Positions 43,301 through 58,300 are shown, numbered from the stretch's first letter. The stretch is DNA of 64,000 bases from Bimastos eiseni (GCA_959347315.1 OY365810.1:5264832-5328831), one strand, 5' to 3'. Notes: a model not told the origin generated them from the sequence alone. Translations and numbers: made by a program.

Positions 43301-46300
43301 GTTTACATCCTCATCACATGTTCCATGGACACATGGGTTCGACATGCATTCGACGATTTCTATAGAGTAAAGCAGTAACTGCAAAGAATCTTCGGTAGTA
43401 TAATCTTGACTATTGAAACAAGGTCACGGTCATCCTTCTAAATATCAAGCAAACAATGCATTGAAACTCCGATCAATAAAATACGTTTTCAGGGAGACAC
43501 GGATCTCTTGTGAACGGATAATATCATCCAACTCTTAAGAAAGTTTTGATCGTTGCGACATCAGTGCTATTTCTCGATTTTCATGAACAAGCCAATCAAT
43601 AACGGATGTGAAATAAATATTCGTCAGGCTTACTCGGAGACTATTATTTACCATGCACTGTTCATACCACAGCAATAGTACAGTATAGTATATTGTCTTG
43701 TATGTAATGAAATGTGACAACAGTCGCCTATATCGTTTAATTAGGCATACTTACTTTATAACACCTACATCGGTTTATTGAGCGCTTTAATAGGTGTGAA
43801 ACGACGAATAATTTATTTATTTCATAAGCCATAATTACTTTGGTCTACAGACTTGACTCTTGCATTGTGCTGATCTATAGCGACACGATTATCTAACTCG
43901 ATTTCCAGTAATTGAACTCCGCGATCATTTTAAATTTAATGACAATGGGTCAGATGACAGCTTAATCGACTCAAAGACTGACCTGTTTCACAGTTTGAAC
44001 CAGTGTATCCCGATTCACAGATGCATACGTATTTGTTTACATCCTTATCACATCTTGCATGGACACATGGGTTTGACATGCATTCGACGATTTCTATTGA
44101 GTAAAGCAGTAACTGCAAAGAATCTTCGGTAGTATAATCTTGACTATTGAAACAAGGTCACGGCCAGGGGCTGTGAGAGAGTCCAAAAGCTGCCTAGCGA
44201 TGTCTAAGGTGGGGTTATTCTTTCAACGTGGCTTTCGGGGGAGTTCCATCTGACAAAGCATTTTGAGCATTGCAGAAACTTAATTTTTGCAATATTTATC
44301 TTTTGATAATGCGCATAAGAACCTAATATTTAGTGTATATCTACGCTTACATGGGCCAATCTCTTATATAATCGAAGCCCATCAGTATGCAAACCACAAC
44401 GCCCGGTGAAGGTTTGATTTCTGTAGAGGAAATCAATTCCTGCAAAGAATCTTCGGAGGTACAACCCTGACTATTGAAACATTTTCACAGACAGAAACTG
44501 TGAGAGCGCCAAAAGCTACATAGCATGTCTTGCGTGGGGTCATACTCCCAACGTGGACGTCGGCGGGTTTCCATCCGACAACGCATTGTGAGCTTTTGCT
44601 TCCATGTTTCCAATTTACATTTTGTTATTGCGCATACTAACCTAATAGTCACTGTAAAACCAAATAATAAATTATGGGTTTAGTAGTTATATAATCGAAG
44701 CTAATCAGAATCCAAATAAACACGGCCGATGTAGGTCCCTAGACTGGATTTGTCCACTAAAGTACGGAGATTCATCCTTCTAAATATCAAGCAAACAATG
44801 CATTGAAACTCCGATCAATAAAATACGTTTTCAGGGAGACACGGATCTCTTGTGAACGGATAATATCATCCAACTCTTCAGAAAGTTTTGATCGTTGCGA
44901 CATCACTGCTATTTCTCGATTTTCATGAACAAGCCAATCAATAACGGATGTGAAATAAATATTCGTCAGGCTTACTCGGAGACTATTATTTACCACGCAC
45001 TGTTCATACCACAGCAATAGTACAGTATAGTATATTGTCTTGTATGTAATGAAATGTGACAACAGTCGCCTATATCGTTTAATTAGGCATACTTACTTTA
45101 TAGCACCTACATCGGTTTATTGAGCGCTTTAATAGGTGTGAAACGACGAATAATTTATTTATTTCATAAGCCATAATTACTTTGCTTTACAGACTTTACT
45201 CTTGCATTGTGCTGATCTATAGCGACACGATTATCTAACTCGATTTCCAGTAATTGAACTCCGCGATCATTTTAAATTTAATGACAATGGGTCAGATGAC
45301 AGCTTAATCGACTCAAAGACTGACCTGTTTCACAGTTTGAACCAGTGTATCCCGATTCACAGATGCATGCGTATTTGTTTACATCCTCATCACATGTTCC
45401 ATGGACACATGGGTTCGACATGCATTCGACGATTTCTATAGAGTAAAGCAGTAACTGCAAAGAATCTTCGGTAGTATAATCTTGACTATTGAAACAAGGT
45501 CACGGTCATCCTTCTAAATATCAAGCAAACAATGCATTGAAACTCCGATCAATAAAATACGTTTTCAGGGAGACACGGATCTCTTGTGAACGGATAATAT
45601 CATCCAACTCTTCAGAAAGTTTTGATCGTTGCGACATCAGTGCTATTTCTCGATTTTCATGAACAAGCCAATCAATAACGGATGTGAAATAAATATTCGT
45701 CAGGCTTACTCGGAGACTATTATTTACCACGCACTGTTCATACCACAGCGATAGTACAGTATAGTATATTGTCTTGTATGTAATGAAATGTGACAACAGT
45801 CGCCTATATCGTCTAATTAGGCATACTTACTTTATAACACCTACATCGGTTTATTGAGCGCTTTAATAGGTGCGAAACGACGAATAATTTATTTAGTTTA
45901 TAAGCCATATTAACTTTGGTCTACAGACTTGACTCTTGCATTGCGCGATGCTGATCTATAGCGACACGATTATCTAACTCGATATGCAGTAAATGAACTC
46001 CGCGATCATCTTAAATTTAATGACAATGGGTCAGATGACAGCTTAATCGACTCAAAGACTGACCTGTTTCACAGTTTGAACCAGTGTATCCCGATTCACA
46101 GATGCATGCGTATATATTTACATCCTCATCACATGTTCCATGGACACATGGGTTTGACATGCATTCGACGATTTCTATTGAGTAAAGCGGTAACTGCAAA
46201 GAATCTTCGGTAGTATAATCTTGACTATTGAAACAAGGTCACGGCCAGGGGCTGTGAGAGAGTGCAAAAGCTGCCTAGCGATGTCTAAGGTGGGGTTATT

Positions 46301-49300
46301 CTTTCAACGTGGCTTTCGGGGGAGTTCCATCTGACAAAGCATTTTGAGCATTGCAGAAACTTAATTTTTGCAATATTTGTCTTTTGATAATGCGCATAAG
46401 AACCTAATATTTAGTGTATATCTACGCTTACATGGGCCAATCTCTTATATAATCGAAGCCCATCAGTATGCAAACCACAACGCCCGGTGAAGGTTTGATT
46501 TCTGTTACTTTATAACACCTACATCGGTTTATTGAGCGCTTTAATAGGTGCGAAACGACGAATAATTTATTTAGTTTATAAGCCATATTTACTTTGGTCT
46601 ACAGACTTGACTCTTGCATTGCGCGATGCTGATCTATAGCGACACGATTATCTAACTCGATATGCCGTAAATGAACTCCGCGATCATCTTAAATTTAATG
46701 ACAATGGGTCAGATGACAGCATAATCAACTCAAAGACTGACCTGTTTCACAGTTTGAACCAGTGTATCCCGATTCACAGATGCATACGTATTTGTTCACA
46801 TCCTTATCACATCTTCCATGGACACATGGGTTTGACATGCATTCGACGATTTCTATAGAGTAAAGCAGTAACTGCAAAGAATCTTCGATAGTATAATCTT
46901 GACTAATGAAACAAGGTCACGGCCAGGGGCTGTGAGAGAGTGCAAAAGCTGCTTAGCGATGCCTAGTGCGCATACTGACCTAATAGGTGGGGTCATTCTT
47001 TCAACGTGGCTTTCGGGGGAGTTCCATCTGTCAACGCATTTTGAGCATTGCTGAAATTTAATTTTTGGAATATTTGTCTTTTGATAATGCGCATAAGAAC
47101 CTAATATTTAGTGTATATCTACGCTTACATGGGCCAATCTCTTATATAATCGAAGCCCATCAGTATGCAAACCACAACGCCCGGTGAAGGTTTGATTTCT
47201 GTAGAGGAAATCAATTCCTGCAAAGAATCTTCGGAGGTACAACCCTGAGTATTGAAACATTTTCACAGACAGAAACTGTGAGAGCGCCAAAAGCTACATA
47301 GCATGTCTTGCGTGGGGTCATACTCCCAACGTGGACGTCGGCGGGTTTCCATCCGACAACGCATTGTGAGCTTTTGCTTCCATTTTTCCAATTTACATTT
47401 TGTTATTGCGCATACTAACCTAATAGTCACTGTAAAACCAAATAATAAATTATAGGCTTAGTAGTTATATAATCGAAGCTAATCAGAATCCAAATAAACA
47501 CGGCCGATGTAGGTCCCTAGACTGGATTTGTCCACTAAAGTACGGAGATTCATCCTTCTAAATATCAAGCAAACAATGCATTGAAACTCCGATCAATAAA
47601 ATACGTTTTCAGGGAGACACGGATCTCTTGTGAACGGATAATATCATCCAACTCTTCAGAAAGTTTTGATCGTTGCGACATCACTGCTATTTCTCGATTT
47701 TCATGAACAAGCCAATCAATAACGGATGTGAAATAAATATTCGTCAGGCTTACTCGGAGACTATTATTTACCATGCACTGTTCATACCACAGCAATAGTA
47801 CAGTATAGTATATTGTCTTGTATGTAATGAAATGTGACAACAGTCGCCTATATCGTTTAATTAGGCATACTTACTTTATAACACCTACATCGGTTTATTG
47901 AGCGCTTTAATAGGTGTGAAACGACGAATAATGTATTTATTTCATAAGCCATAATTACTTTGCTTTACAGACTTGACTCTTGCATTGTGCTGATCTATAG
48001 CGACACGATTATCTAACTCGATTTCCAGTAATTGAACTCCGCGATCATTTTAAATTTAATGACAATGGGTCAGATGACAGCTTAATCGACTCAAAGACTG
48101 ACCTGTTTCACAGTTTGAACCAGTGTATCCCGATTCACAGATGCATGCGTATTTGTTTACATCCTCATCACATGTTCCATGGACACATGGGTTCGACATG
48201 CATTCGACGATTTCTATTGAGTAAAGCAGTAACTGCAAAGAATCTTCGGTAGTATAATCTTGACTATTGAAACAAGGTCACGGCCAGGGGCTGTGAGAGA
48301 GTGCAAAAGCTGCCTAGCGATGTCTAAGGTGGGGTTATTCTTTCAACGTGGCTTTCGGGGTAGTTCCATCTGACAAAGCATTTTGAGCATTGCAGAAACC
48401 TAATTTTTGCAATATTTATCTTTTGATAATGCGCATAAGAACCTAATATTTAGTGTATATCTACGCTTACATGGGCCAATCTCTTATATAATCGAAGCCC
48501 ATCAGTATGCAAACCACAACGCCCGGTGAAGGTTTGATTTCTGTAGAGGAAATCAATTCCTGCAAAGAATCTTCGGAGGTACAACCCTGACTATTGAAAC
48601 ATTTTCACAGACAGAAACTGTGAGAGTGCCAAAAGCTACATAGCATGTCTTGCGTGGGGTCATACTCCCAACGTGGACGTCGGCGGGTTTCCATCCGACA
48701 ACGCATTGTGAGCTTTTGCTTCCATTTTTCCAATTTACATTTTGTTATTGCGCATATTAACCTAATAGTCACTGTAAAACCAAATAATAAATTATGGGTT
48801 TAGTAGTTATATAATCGAAGCTAATCAGAATCCAAATAAACACGGCCGATGTAGGTCCCTAGACTGGATTTGTCCACTAAAGTACGGAGATTCATCCTTC
48901 TAAATATCAAGCAAACAATGCATTGAAACTCCGATCAATAAAATACGTTTTCAGGGAGACACGGATCTCTTGTGAACGGATAATATCATCCAACTCTTCA
49001 GAAAGTTTTGATCGTTGCGACATCACTGCTATTTCTCGATTTTCATGAACAAGCCAATCAATAACGGATGTGAAATAAATATTCGTCAGGCTTACTCGGA
49101 GACTATTATTTACCACGCACTGTTCATACCACAGCAATAGTACAGTATAGTATATTGTCTTGTATGTAATGAAATGTGACAACAGTCGCCTATATCGTTT
49201 AATTAGGCATACTTACTTTATAACACCTACATCGGTTTATTGAGCGCTTTAATAGGTGTGAAACGACGAATAATTTATTTATTTCATAAGCCATAATTAC

Positions 49301-52300
49301 TTTGCTTTACAGACTTTACTCTTACATTGTGCTGATCTATAACGACACGATTATCTAACTCGATTTCCAGTAATTGAACTCCGCGATCATCTTAAATTTA
49401 ATGACAATGGGTCAGATGACAGCTTAATCGACTCAAAGACTGACCTGTTTCACAGTTTGAACCAGTGTATCCCGATTCACAGATGCATGCGTATTTGTTT
49501 ACATCCTCATCACATGTTCCATGGACACATGGGTTCGACATGCATTCGACGATTTCTATAGAGTAAAGCAGTAACTGCAAAGAATCTTCGGTAGTATAAT
49601 CTTGACTATTGAAACAAGGTCACGGTCATCCTTCTAAATATCAAGCAAACAATGCATTGAAACTCCGATCAATAAAATACGTTTTCAGGGAGACACGGAT
49701 CTCTTGTGAACGGATAATATCATCCAACTCTTAAGAAAGTTTTGATCGTTGCGACATCAGTGCTATTTCTCGATTTTCATGAACAAGCCAATCAATAACG
49801 GATGTGAAATAAATATTCGTCAGGCTTACTCGGAGACTATTATTTACCATGCACTGTTCATACCACAGCGATAGTACAGTATAGTATATTGTCTTGTATG
49901 TAATGAAATGTGACAACAGTCGCCTATATCGTTTAATTAGGCATACTTACTTTATAACACCTACATCGGTTTATTGAGCGCTTTAATAGGTGCGAAACGA
50001 CGAATAATTTATTTATTTCATAAGCCATAATTACTTTGCTTTACAGACTTTACTCTTACATTGTGCTGATCTATAACGACACGATTATCTAACTCGATTT
50101 CCAGTAATTGAACTCCGCGATCATTTTAAATTTAATGACAATGGGTCAGATGACAGCTTAATCGACTCAAAGACTGACCTGTTTCACAGTTTGAACCAGT
50201 GTATCCCGATTCACAGATGCATGCGTATATATTTACATCCTCATCACATGTTCCATGGACACATGGGTTTGACATGCATTCGACGATTTCTATTGAGTAA
50301 AGCAGTAACTGCAAAGAATCTTCGGTAGTATAATCTTGACTATTGAAACAAGGTCACGGCCAGGGGCTGTGAGAGAGTGCAAAAGCTGCCTAGCGATGTC
50401 TAAGGTGGGGTTATTCTTTCAACGTGGCTTTCGGGGTAGTTCCATCTGACAAAGCATTTTGAGCATTGCAGAAACTTAATTTTTGCAATATTTATCTTTT
50501 GATAATGCGCATAAGAACCTAATATTTAGTGTATATCTACGCTTACATGGGCCAATCTTTTATATAATCGAAGCCCATCAGTATGCAAACCACAACGCTC
50601 GGTGAAGGTTTGATTTCTGTAGAGGAAATCAATTCCTGCAAAGAATCTTCGGAGGTACAACCCTGACTATTGAAACATTTTCACAGACAGAAACTGTGAG
50701 AGTGCCAAAAGCTACATAGCATGTCTTGCGTGGGGTCATACTCCCAACGTGGACGTCGGCGGGTTTCCATCCGACAACGCATTGTGAGCTTTTGCTTCCA
50801 TTTTTCCAATTTACATTTTGTTATTGCGCGTACTAACCTAATAGTCACTGTAAAACCAAATAATAAATTATGGGTTTAGTAGTTATATAATCGAAGCTAA
50901 TCAGAATCCAAATAAACACGGCCGATGTAGGTCCCTAGACTGGATTTGTCCACTAAAGTACGGAGATTCATCCTTCTAAATATCAAGCAAACAATGCATT
51001 GAAACTCCGATCAATAAAATACGTTTTCAGGGAGACACGGATCTCTTGTGAACGGATAATATCATCCAACTCTTCAGAAAGTTTTGATCGTTACGACATC
51101 ACTGCTATTTCTCGATTTTCATGAACAAGCCAATCAATAACGGATGTGAAATAAATATTCGTCAGGCTTACTCGGAGACTATTATTTACCACGCACTGTT
51201 CATACCACAGCAATAGTACAGTATAGTATATTGTCTTGTATGTAATGAAATGTGACAACAGTCGCCTATATCGTTTAATTAGGCATACTTACTTTATAAC
51301 ACCTACATCGGTTTATTGAGCGCTTTAATAGGTGTGAAACGACGAATAATTTATTTATTTCATAAGCCATAATTACTTTGCTTTACAGACTTTACTCTTA
51401 CATTGTGCTGATCTATAACGACACGATTATCTAACTCGATTTCCAGTAATTGAACTCCGCGATCATCTTAAATTTAATGACAATGGGTCAGATGACAGCT
51501 TAATCGACTCAAAGACTGACCTGTTTCACAGTTTGAACCAGTGTATCCCGATTCACAGATGCATGCGTATTTGTTTACATCCTCATCACATGTTCCATGG
51601 ACACATGGGTTCGACATGCATTCGACGATTTCTATAGAGTAAAGCAGTAACTGCAAAGAATCTTCGGTAGTATAATCTTGACTATTGAAACAAGGTCACG
51701 GTCATCCTTCTAAATATCAAGCAAACAATGCATTGAAACTCCGATCAATAAAATACGTTTTCAGGGAGACACGGATCTCTTGTGAACGGATAATATCATC
51801 CAACTCTTAAGAAAGTTTTGATCGTTGCGACATCAGTGCTATTTCTCGATTTTCATGAACAAGCCAATCAATAACGGATGTGAAATAAATATTCGTCAGG
51901 CTTACTCGGAGACTATTATTTACCATGCACTGTTCATACCACAGCGATAGTACAGTATAGTATATTGTCTTGTATGTAATGAAATGTGACAACAGTCGCC
52001 TATATCGTTTAATTAGGCATACTTACTTTATAACACCTACATCGGTTTATTGAGCGCTTTAATAGGTGCGAAACGACGAATAATTTATTTATTTCATAAG
52101 CCATAATTACTTTGCTTTACAGACTTTACTCTTACATTGTGCTGATCTATAGCGACACGATTATCTAACTCGATTTCCAGTAATTGAACTCCGCGATCAT
52201 CTTACATTTAATGACAATGGGTCAGATGACAGCTTAATCGACTCAAAGACTGACCTGTTTCACAGTTTGAACCAGCGTATCCCGATTCACAGATGCATGC

Positions 52301-55300
52301 GTATATATTTACATCCTCATCACATGTTCCATGGACACATGGGTTTGACATGCATTCGACGATTTCTATAGAGTAAAGCAGTAACTGCAAAGAATCTTCG
52401 GTAGTATAATCTTGACTATTGAAACAAGGTCACGGCCAGGGGCTGTGAGAGAGTGCAAAAGCTGCCTAGCGATGTCTAAGGTGGGGTTATTCTTTCAACG
52501 TGGCTTTCGGGGGAGTTCCATCTGACAAAGCATTTTGAGCATTGCAGAAACTTAATTTTTGCAATATTTATCTTTTGATAATGCGCATAAGAACCTAATA
52601 TTTAGTGTATATCTACGCTTACAAGGGCCAATCTCTTATATAATCGAAGCCCATCAGTATGCAAACCACAACGCTCGGTGAAGGTTTGATTTCTGTAGAG
52701 GAAATCAATTCCTGCAAAGAATCTTCGGAGGTACAACCCTGACTATTGAAACATTTTCACAGACAGAAACTGTGAGAGCGCCAAAAGCTACATAGCATGT
52801 CTTGCGTGGGGTCATACTCCCAACGTGGACGTCGGCGGGTTTCCATCCGACAACGCATTGTGAGCTTTTGCTTCCATTTTTCCAATTTACATTTTGTTAT
52901 TGCGCATACTAACCTAATAGTCACTGTAAAACCAAATAATAAATTATGGGTTTAGTAGTTATATAATCGAAGCTAATCAGAATCCAAATAAACACGGCCG
53001 ATGTAGGTCCCTAGACTGGATTTGTCCACTAAAGTACGGAGATTCATCCTTCTAAATATCAAGCAAACAATGCATTGAAACTCCGATCAATAAAATACGT
53101 TTTCAGGGAGACACGGATCTCTTGTGAACGGATAATATCATCCAACTCTTCAGAAAGTTTTGATCGTTGCGACATCACTGCTATTTCTCGATTTTCATGA
53201 ACAAGCCAATCAATTACGGAGGTGAAATAAATATTCGTCAGGCTTACTCGGAGACTATTATTTACCACGCACTGTTCATACCACAGCAATAGTACAGTAT
53301 AGTAAATTGTCTTGTATGTAATGAAATGTGACAACAGTCGCCTATATCGTTTAATTAGGCATACTTACTTTATAACACCTACATCGGTTTATTGAGCGCT
53401 TTAATAGGTGTGAAACGACGAATAATGTATTTATTTCATAAGCCATAATTACTTTGCTTTACAGACTTGACTCTTGCATTGTGCTGATCTATAGCGACAC
53501 GATTATCTAACTCGATTTCCAGTAATTGAACTCCGCGATCATTTTAAATTTAATGACAATGGGTCAGATGACAGCTTAATCGACTCAAAGACTGACCTGT
53601 TTCACAGTTTGAACCAGTGTATCCCGATTCACAGATGCATGCGTATTTGTTTACATCCTCATCACATGTTCCATGGACACATGGGTTCGACATGCATTCG
53701 ACGATTTCTATAGAGTAAAGCAGTAACTGCAAAGAATCTTCGGTAGTATAATCTTGACTATTGAAACAAGGTCACGGTCATCCTTCTAAATATCAAGCAA
53801 ACAATGCATTGAAACTCCGATCAATAAAATACGTTTTCAGGGAGACACGGATCTCTTGTGAACGGATAATATCATCCAACTCTTAAGAAAGTTTTGATCG
53901 TTGCGACATCAGTGCTATTTCTCGATTTTCATGAACAAGCCAATCAATAACGGATGTGAAATAAATATTCGTCAGGCTTACTCGGAGACTATTATTTACC
54001 ACGCACTGTTCATACCACAGCGATAGTACAGTATAGTATATTGTCTTGTATGTAATGAAATGTGACAACAGTCGCCTATATCGTTTAATTAGGCATACTT
54101 ACTTTATAACACCTACATCGGTTTATTGAGCGCTTTAATAGGTGTGAAACGACGAATAATTTATTTATTTCATAAGCCATAATTACTTTGCTTTACAGAC
54201 TTTACTCTTACATTGTGCTGATCTATAACGACACGATTATCTAACTCGATTTCCAGTAATTGAACTCCGCGATCATTTTAAATTTAATGACAATGGGTCA
54301 GATGACAGCTTAATCGACTCAAAGACTGACCTGTTTCACAGTTTGAACCAGTGTATCCCGATTCACAGATGCATGCGTATATATTTACATCCTCATCACA
54401 TGTTCCATGGACACATGGGTTTGACATGCATTCGACGATTTCTATTGAGTAAAGCAGTAACTGCAAAGAATCTTCGGTAGTATAATCTTGACTATTGAAA
54501 CAAGGTCACGGCCAGGGGCTGTGAGAGAGTGCAAAAGCTGCCTAGCGATATCTAAGGTGGGGTTATTCTTTCAACGTGGCTTTCGGGGTAGTTCCATCTG
54601 ACAAAGCATTTTGAGCATTGCAGAAACTTAATTTTTGCAATATTTATCTTTTGATAATGCGCATAAGAACCTAATATTTAGTGTATATCTACGCTTACAT
54701 GGGCCAATCTCTTATATAATCGAAGCCCATCAGTATGCAAACCACAACGCCCGGTGAAGGTTTGATTTCTGTAGAGGAAATCAATTCCTGCAAAGAATCT
54801 TCGGAGGTACAACCCTGACTATTGAAACATTTTCACAGACAGAAACTGTGAGAGTGCCAAAAGCTACATAGCATGTCTTGCGTGGGGTCATACTCCCAAC
54901 GTGGACGTCGGCGGGTTTCCATCCGACAACGCATTGTGAGCTTTTGCTTCCATTTTTCCAATTTACATTTTGTTATTGCGCATACTAACCTAATAGTCAC
55001 TGTAAAACCAAATAATAAATTATGGGTTTAGTAGTTATATAATCGAAGCTAATCAGAATCCAAATAAACACGGCCGATGTAGGTCCCTAGACTGGATTTG
55101 TCCACTAAAGTACGGAGATTCATCCTTCTAAATATCAAGCAAACAATGCATTGAAACTCCGATCAATAAAATACGTTTTCAGGGAGACACGGATCTCTTG
55201 TGAACGGATAATATCATCCAACTCTTCAGAAAGTTTTGATCGTTGCGACATCACTGCTATTTCTCGATTTTCATGAACAAGCCAATCAATAACGGATGTG

Positions 55301-58300
55301 AAATAAATATTCGTCAGGCTTACTCGGAGACTATTATTTACCACGCACTGTTCATACCACAGCAATAGTACAGTATAGTATATTGTCTTGTATGTAATGA
55401 AATGTGACAACAGTCGCCTATATCGTTTAATTAGGCATACTTACTTTATAACACCTACATCGGTTTATTGAGCGCTTTAATAGGTGTGAAACGACGAATA
55501 ATGTATTTATTTCATAAGCCATAATTACTTTGCTTTACAGACTTGACTCTTGCATTGTGCTGATCTATAGCGACACGATTATCTAACTCGATTTCCAGTA
55601 ATTGAACTCCGCGATCATTTTAAATTTAATGACAATGGGTCAGATGACAGCTTAATCGACTCAAAGACTGACCTGTTTCACAGTTTGAACCAGTGTATCC
55701 CGATTCACAGATGCATGCGTATTTGTTTACATCCTCATCACATGTTCCATGGACACATGGGTTCGACATGCATTCGACGATTTCTATAGAGTAAAGCAGT
55801 AACTGCAAAGAATCTTCGGTAGTATAATCTTGACTATTGAAACAAGGTCACGGTCATCCTTCTAAATATCAAGCAAACAATGCATTGAAACTCCGATCAA
55901 TAAAATACGTTTTCAGGGAGACACGGATCTCTTGTGAACGGATAATATCATCCAACTCTTAAGAAAGTTTTGATCGTTGCGACATCAGTGCTATTTCTCG
56001 ATTTTCATGAACAAGCCAATCAATAACGGATGTGAAATAAATATTCGTCAGGCTTACTCGGAGACTTTTATTTACCATGCACTGTTCATACCACAGCGAT
56101 AGTACAGTATAGTATATTGTCTTGTATGTAATGAAATGTGACAACAGTCGCCTATATCGTTTAATTAGGCATACTTACTTTATAACACCTACATCGGTTT
56201 ATTGAGCGCTTTAATAGGTGTGAAACGACGAATAATTTATTTATTTCATAAGCCATAATTACTTTGCTTTACAGACTTTACTCTTACATTGTGCTGATCT
56301 ATAACGACACGATTATCTAACTCGATTTCCAGTAATTGAACTCCGCGATCATCTTAAATTTAATGACAATGGGTCAGATGACAGCTTAATCGACTCAAAG
56401 ACTGACCTGTTTCACAGTTTGAACCAGTGTATCCCGATTCACAGATGCATGCGTATTTGTTTACATCCTCATCACATGTTCCATGGACACATGGGTTCGA
56501 CATGCATTCGACGATTTCTATAGAGTAAAGCAGTAACTGCAAAGAATCTTCGGTAGTATAATCTTGACTATTGAAACAAGGTCACGGTCATCCTTCTAAA
56601 TATCAAGCAAACAATGCATTGAAACTCCGATCAATAAAATACGTTTTCAGGGAGACACGGATCTCTTGTGAACGGATAATATCATCCAACTCTTAAGAAA
56701 GTTTTGATCGTTGCGACATCAGTGCTATTTCTCGATTTTCATGAACAAGCCAATCAATAACGGATGTGAAATAAATATTCGTCAGGCTTACTCGGAGACT
56801 ATTATTTACCATGCACTGTTCATACCACAGCGATAGTACAGTATAGTATATTGTCTTGTATGTAATGAAATGTGACAACAGTCGCCTATATCGTTTAATT
56901 AGGCATACTTACTTTATAACACCTACATCGGTTTATTGAGCGCTTTAATAGGTGTGAAACGACGAATAATGTATTTATTTCATAAGCCATAATTACTTTG
57001 CTTTACAGACTTGACTCTTGCATTGTGCTGATCTATAGCGACACGATTATCTAACTCGATTTCCAGTAATTGAACTCCGCGATCATTTTAAATTTAATGA
57101 CAATGGGTCAGATGACAGCTTAATCGACTCAAAGACTGACCTGTTTCACAGTTTGAACCAGTGTATCCCGAATCACAGATGCATGCGTATTTGTTTACAT
57201 CCTCATCACATGTTCCATGGACACATGGGTTCGACATGCATTCGACGATTTCTATAGAGTAAAGCAGTAACTGCAAAGAATCTTCGGTAGTATAATCTTG
57301 ACTATTGAAACAAGGTCACGGTCATCCTTCTAAATATCAAGCAAACAATGCATTGAAACTCCGATCAATAAAATACGTTTTCAGGGAGACACGGATCTCT
57401 TGTGAACGGATAATATCATCCAACTCTTAAGAAAGTTTTGATCGTTGCGACATCAGTGCTATTTCTCGATTTTCATGAACAAGCCAATCAATAACGGATG
57501 TGAAATAAATATTCGTCAGGCTTACTCGGAGACTATTATTTACCATGCACTGTTCATACCACAGCAATAGTACAGTATAGTATATTGTCTTGTATGTAAT
57601 GAAATGTGACAACAGTCGCCTATATCGTTTAATTAGGCATACTTACTTTATAACACCTACATCGGTTTATTGAGCGCTTTAATAGGTGTGAAACGACGAA
57701 TAATTTATTTATTTCATAAGCCATAATTACTTTGCTTTACAGACTTGACTCTTGCATTGTGCTGATCTATAGCGACACGATTATCTAACTCGATTTCCAG
57801 TAATTGAACTCCGCGATCATTTTAAATTTAATGACAATGGGTCAGATGACAGCTTAATCGACTCAAAGACTGACCTGTTTCACAGTTTGAACCAGTGTAT
57901 CCCGATTCACAGATGCATGCGTATTTGTTTACATCCTCATCACATGTTCCATGGACACATGGGTTCGACATGCATTCGACGATTTCTATAGAGTAAAGCA
58001 GTAACTGCAAAGAATCTTCGGTAGTATAATCTTGACTATTGAAACAAGGTCACGGTCATCCTTCTAAATATCAAGCAAACAATGCATTGAAACTCCGATC
58101 AATAAAATACGTTTTCAGGGAGACACGGATCTCTTGTGAACGGATAATATCATCCAACTCTTAAGAAAGTTTTGATCGTTGCGACATCAGTGCTATTTCT
58201 CGATTTTCATGAACAAGCCAATCAATAACGGATGTGAAATAAATATTCGTCAGGCTTACTCGGAGACTATTATTTACCATGCACTGTTCATACCACAGCA

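Larger units (their letters stand above)
37582..45277 (-). repeat. L-S-L-S-S-S-S-L block, copy B
   Basis: This is the same eight-interval block inside 14.6-kb copy 1. It shares the ARC/DKD exon (43983-44093) with copy A, whereas copy C has GTC at that place. Confidence 0.82.
33430..48055 (-). repeat. 14,626-bp higher-order repeat, copy 1 (15 exons)
   Basis: Reading left to right the intervals are L-S-L-S-L-S-L-S-S-S-S-L, then 739, then the 2,039-bp double unit. Every exon from 34819 to 46852 has a counterpart exactly 14,626 bp to the right. Shared private marks include the changed 'attacggagg' site near 38587/53213, the agtgcg insertion at 46965/61591 and the truncated segment at 46245/60871. 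Exact edges are uncertain because adjacent units are so alike. Confidence 0.9.

Noticed and set aside
47108..47290. 60-residue ORF (MALSQFLSV...) in the 627-bp variants, also at 61734-61916
   Set aside because: It is open only because one base change in these two copies removes a TAG. Other long introns have the stop, so it is noncoding.
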